Shown here in pieces: positions 5,719 through 5,878 of a DNA stretch of 5,878 bases; within the stretch, counting starts at the first letter, position 1; each line of letters starts with the position of its first letter. Under the pieces are notes generated by a model, which saw only the letters and a program-made list of their open reading frames with translations, had not been told where the DNA came from and made no database searches. A program made the position numbers and the translations under genes. The stretch is taken from the NCBI GenBank assembly GCA_946404295.1, contig CAMJDE010000128.1, positions 1 to 5,878 of the forward strand. Reading direction: 5' to 3'. This DNA is from an uncultured Clostridia bacterium. GTDB taxonomy: Bacteria; Bacillota; Clostridia; Oscillospirales; CAG-272.

Positions 5719-5878
5719 TCAGTCCTTGATCTCTTCCATCGTGAACGCCTCGAGCACGTCGCCCTCCTTGATGTCGTTGAAGCGTTCCAGCCCGACGCCG
5801 CACTCGTAACTCTGCGCGACCTCTTTCACGTCGTCCTTGAAACGGCGCAGAGAGGCGATCTTGTCCTCGAACACGACG
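5719..5878 (-). CDS. infB: Translation initiation factor IF-2, C-terminal fragment (cut by window edge)
   Basis: Only the last 52 codons are present; the gene continues beyond position 5878. The visible residues include IASLRRFKDDVKEVAQSYEC and GVGLERFNDIKEGDVLEAF, the characteristic end of IF-2 domain IV (C2), which binds the formylmethionyl end of initiator tRNA. The full protein is a GTPase that positions initiator tRNA on the 30S subunit. The stop is TGA at 5721-5719. Immediately downstream is rsuA rather than rbfA, the usual neighbour in the nusA-infB operon. Confidence 0.93.
   Translation of the reverse strand, partial: VVFEDKIASLRRFKDDVKEVAQSYECGVGLERFNDIKEGDVLEAFTMEEIKD
5723..5727 (-). 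promoter_or_regulatory. Ribosome binding site of rsuA inside the infB 3' end
   Basis: AAGGA (minus strand, 5727-5723) lies in the final codons of infB, 8 bases before the GTG at 5714. It supports the GTG as the true start and implies that ribosomes finishing infB keep this site accessible. Confidence 0.7.

Overview
The window looks like chromosomal DNA from a GC-rich, Gram-positive anaerobe, most likely a clostridial member of the Bacillota. The evidence is strong GGAGG-type ribosome binding sites, a near-perfect sigma-A type promoter, an orphan MsmK/UgpC-type sugar ATPase, a clostridial-looking PHP protein and an IF-2 C-terminus typical of Firmicutes. The lineage is an inference from protein style, not from a marker search. 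All five genes lie on the minus strand, so transcription runs from high to low coordinates.

Right part (5878 down to 2810): the last 52 codons of infB (IF-2) are followed after 4 bases by rsuA (16S rRNA pseudouridine synthase, GTG start). After 16 more bases comes tex (720 aa S1/RuvC-like RNA-binding protein). The spacing indicates one operon devoted to translation and RNA metabolism. infB is not followed by rbfA, its most familiar downstream partner.

Middle (2809 to 2530): a 280-base gap filled by a small repeat cluster. It has two direct units and one inverted copy of a GC-rich palindromic motif, bounded by a 10-bp inverted repeat. Then comes a 349-aa PHP-domain metallohydrolase gene (2529 to 1480) with a strong ribosome binding site but no obvious promoter.

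Left part (1479 to 1): a 193-base intergenic region carries a consensus extended -10 promoter (TTGACA, 17 bp, TGC-TATAAT) embedded in an 11-bp inverted repeat. A second extended -10 box inside a 16-bp near-palindrome lies 77 bp further down. These drive a stand-alone sugar ABC-transporter ATPase (377 aa) with no permease or binding-protein gene next to it in the window. Its 3' untranslated region has nested complementary segments and ends in an excellent intrinsic terminator.

The coding content is ordinary housekeeping and accessory metabolism, and I see no defence system, CRISPR array, prophage or transposase. The points worth a second look are the repeat cluster, the promoter architecture of the orphan ATPase, and the structured 3' end of its transcript.
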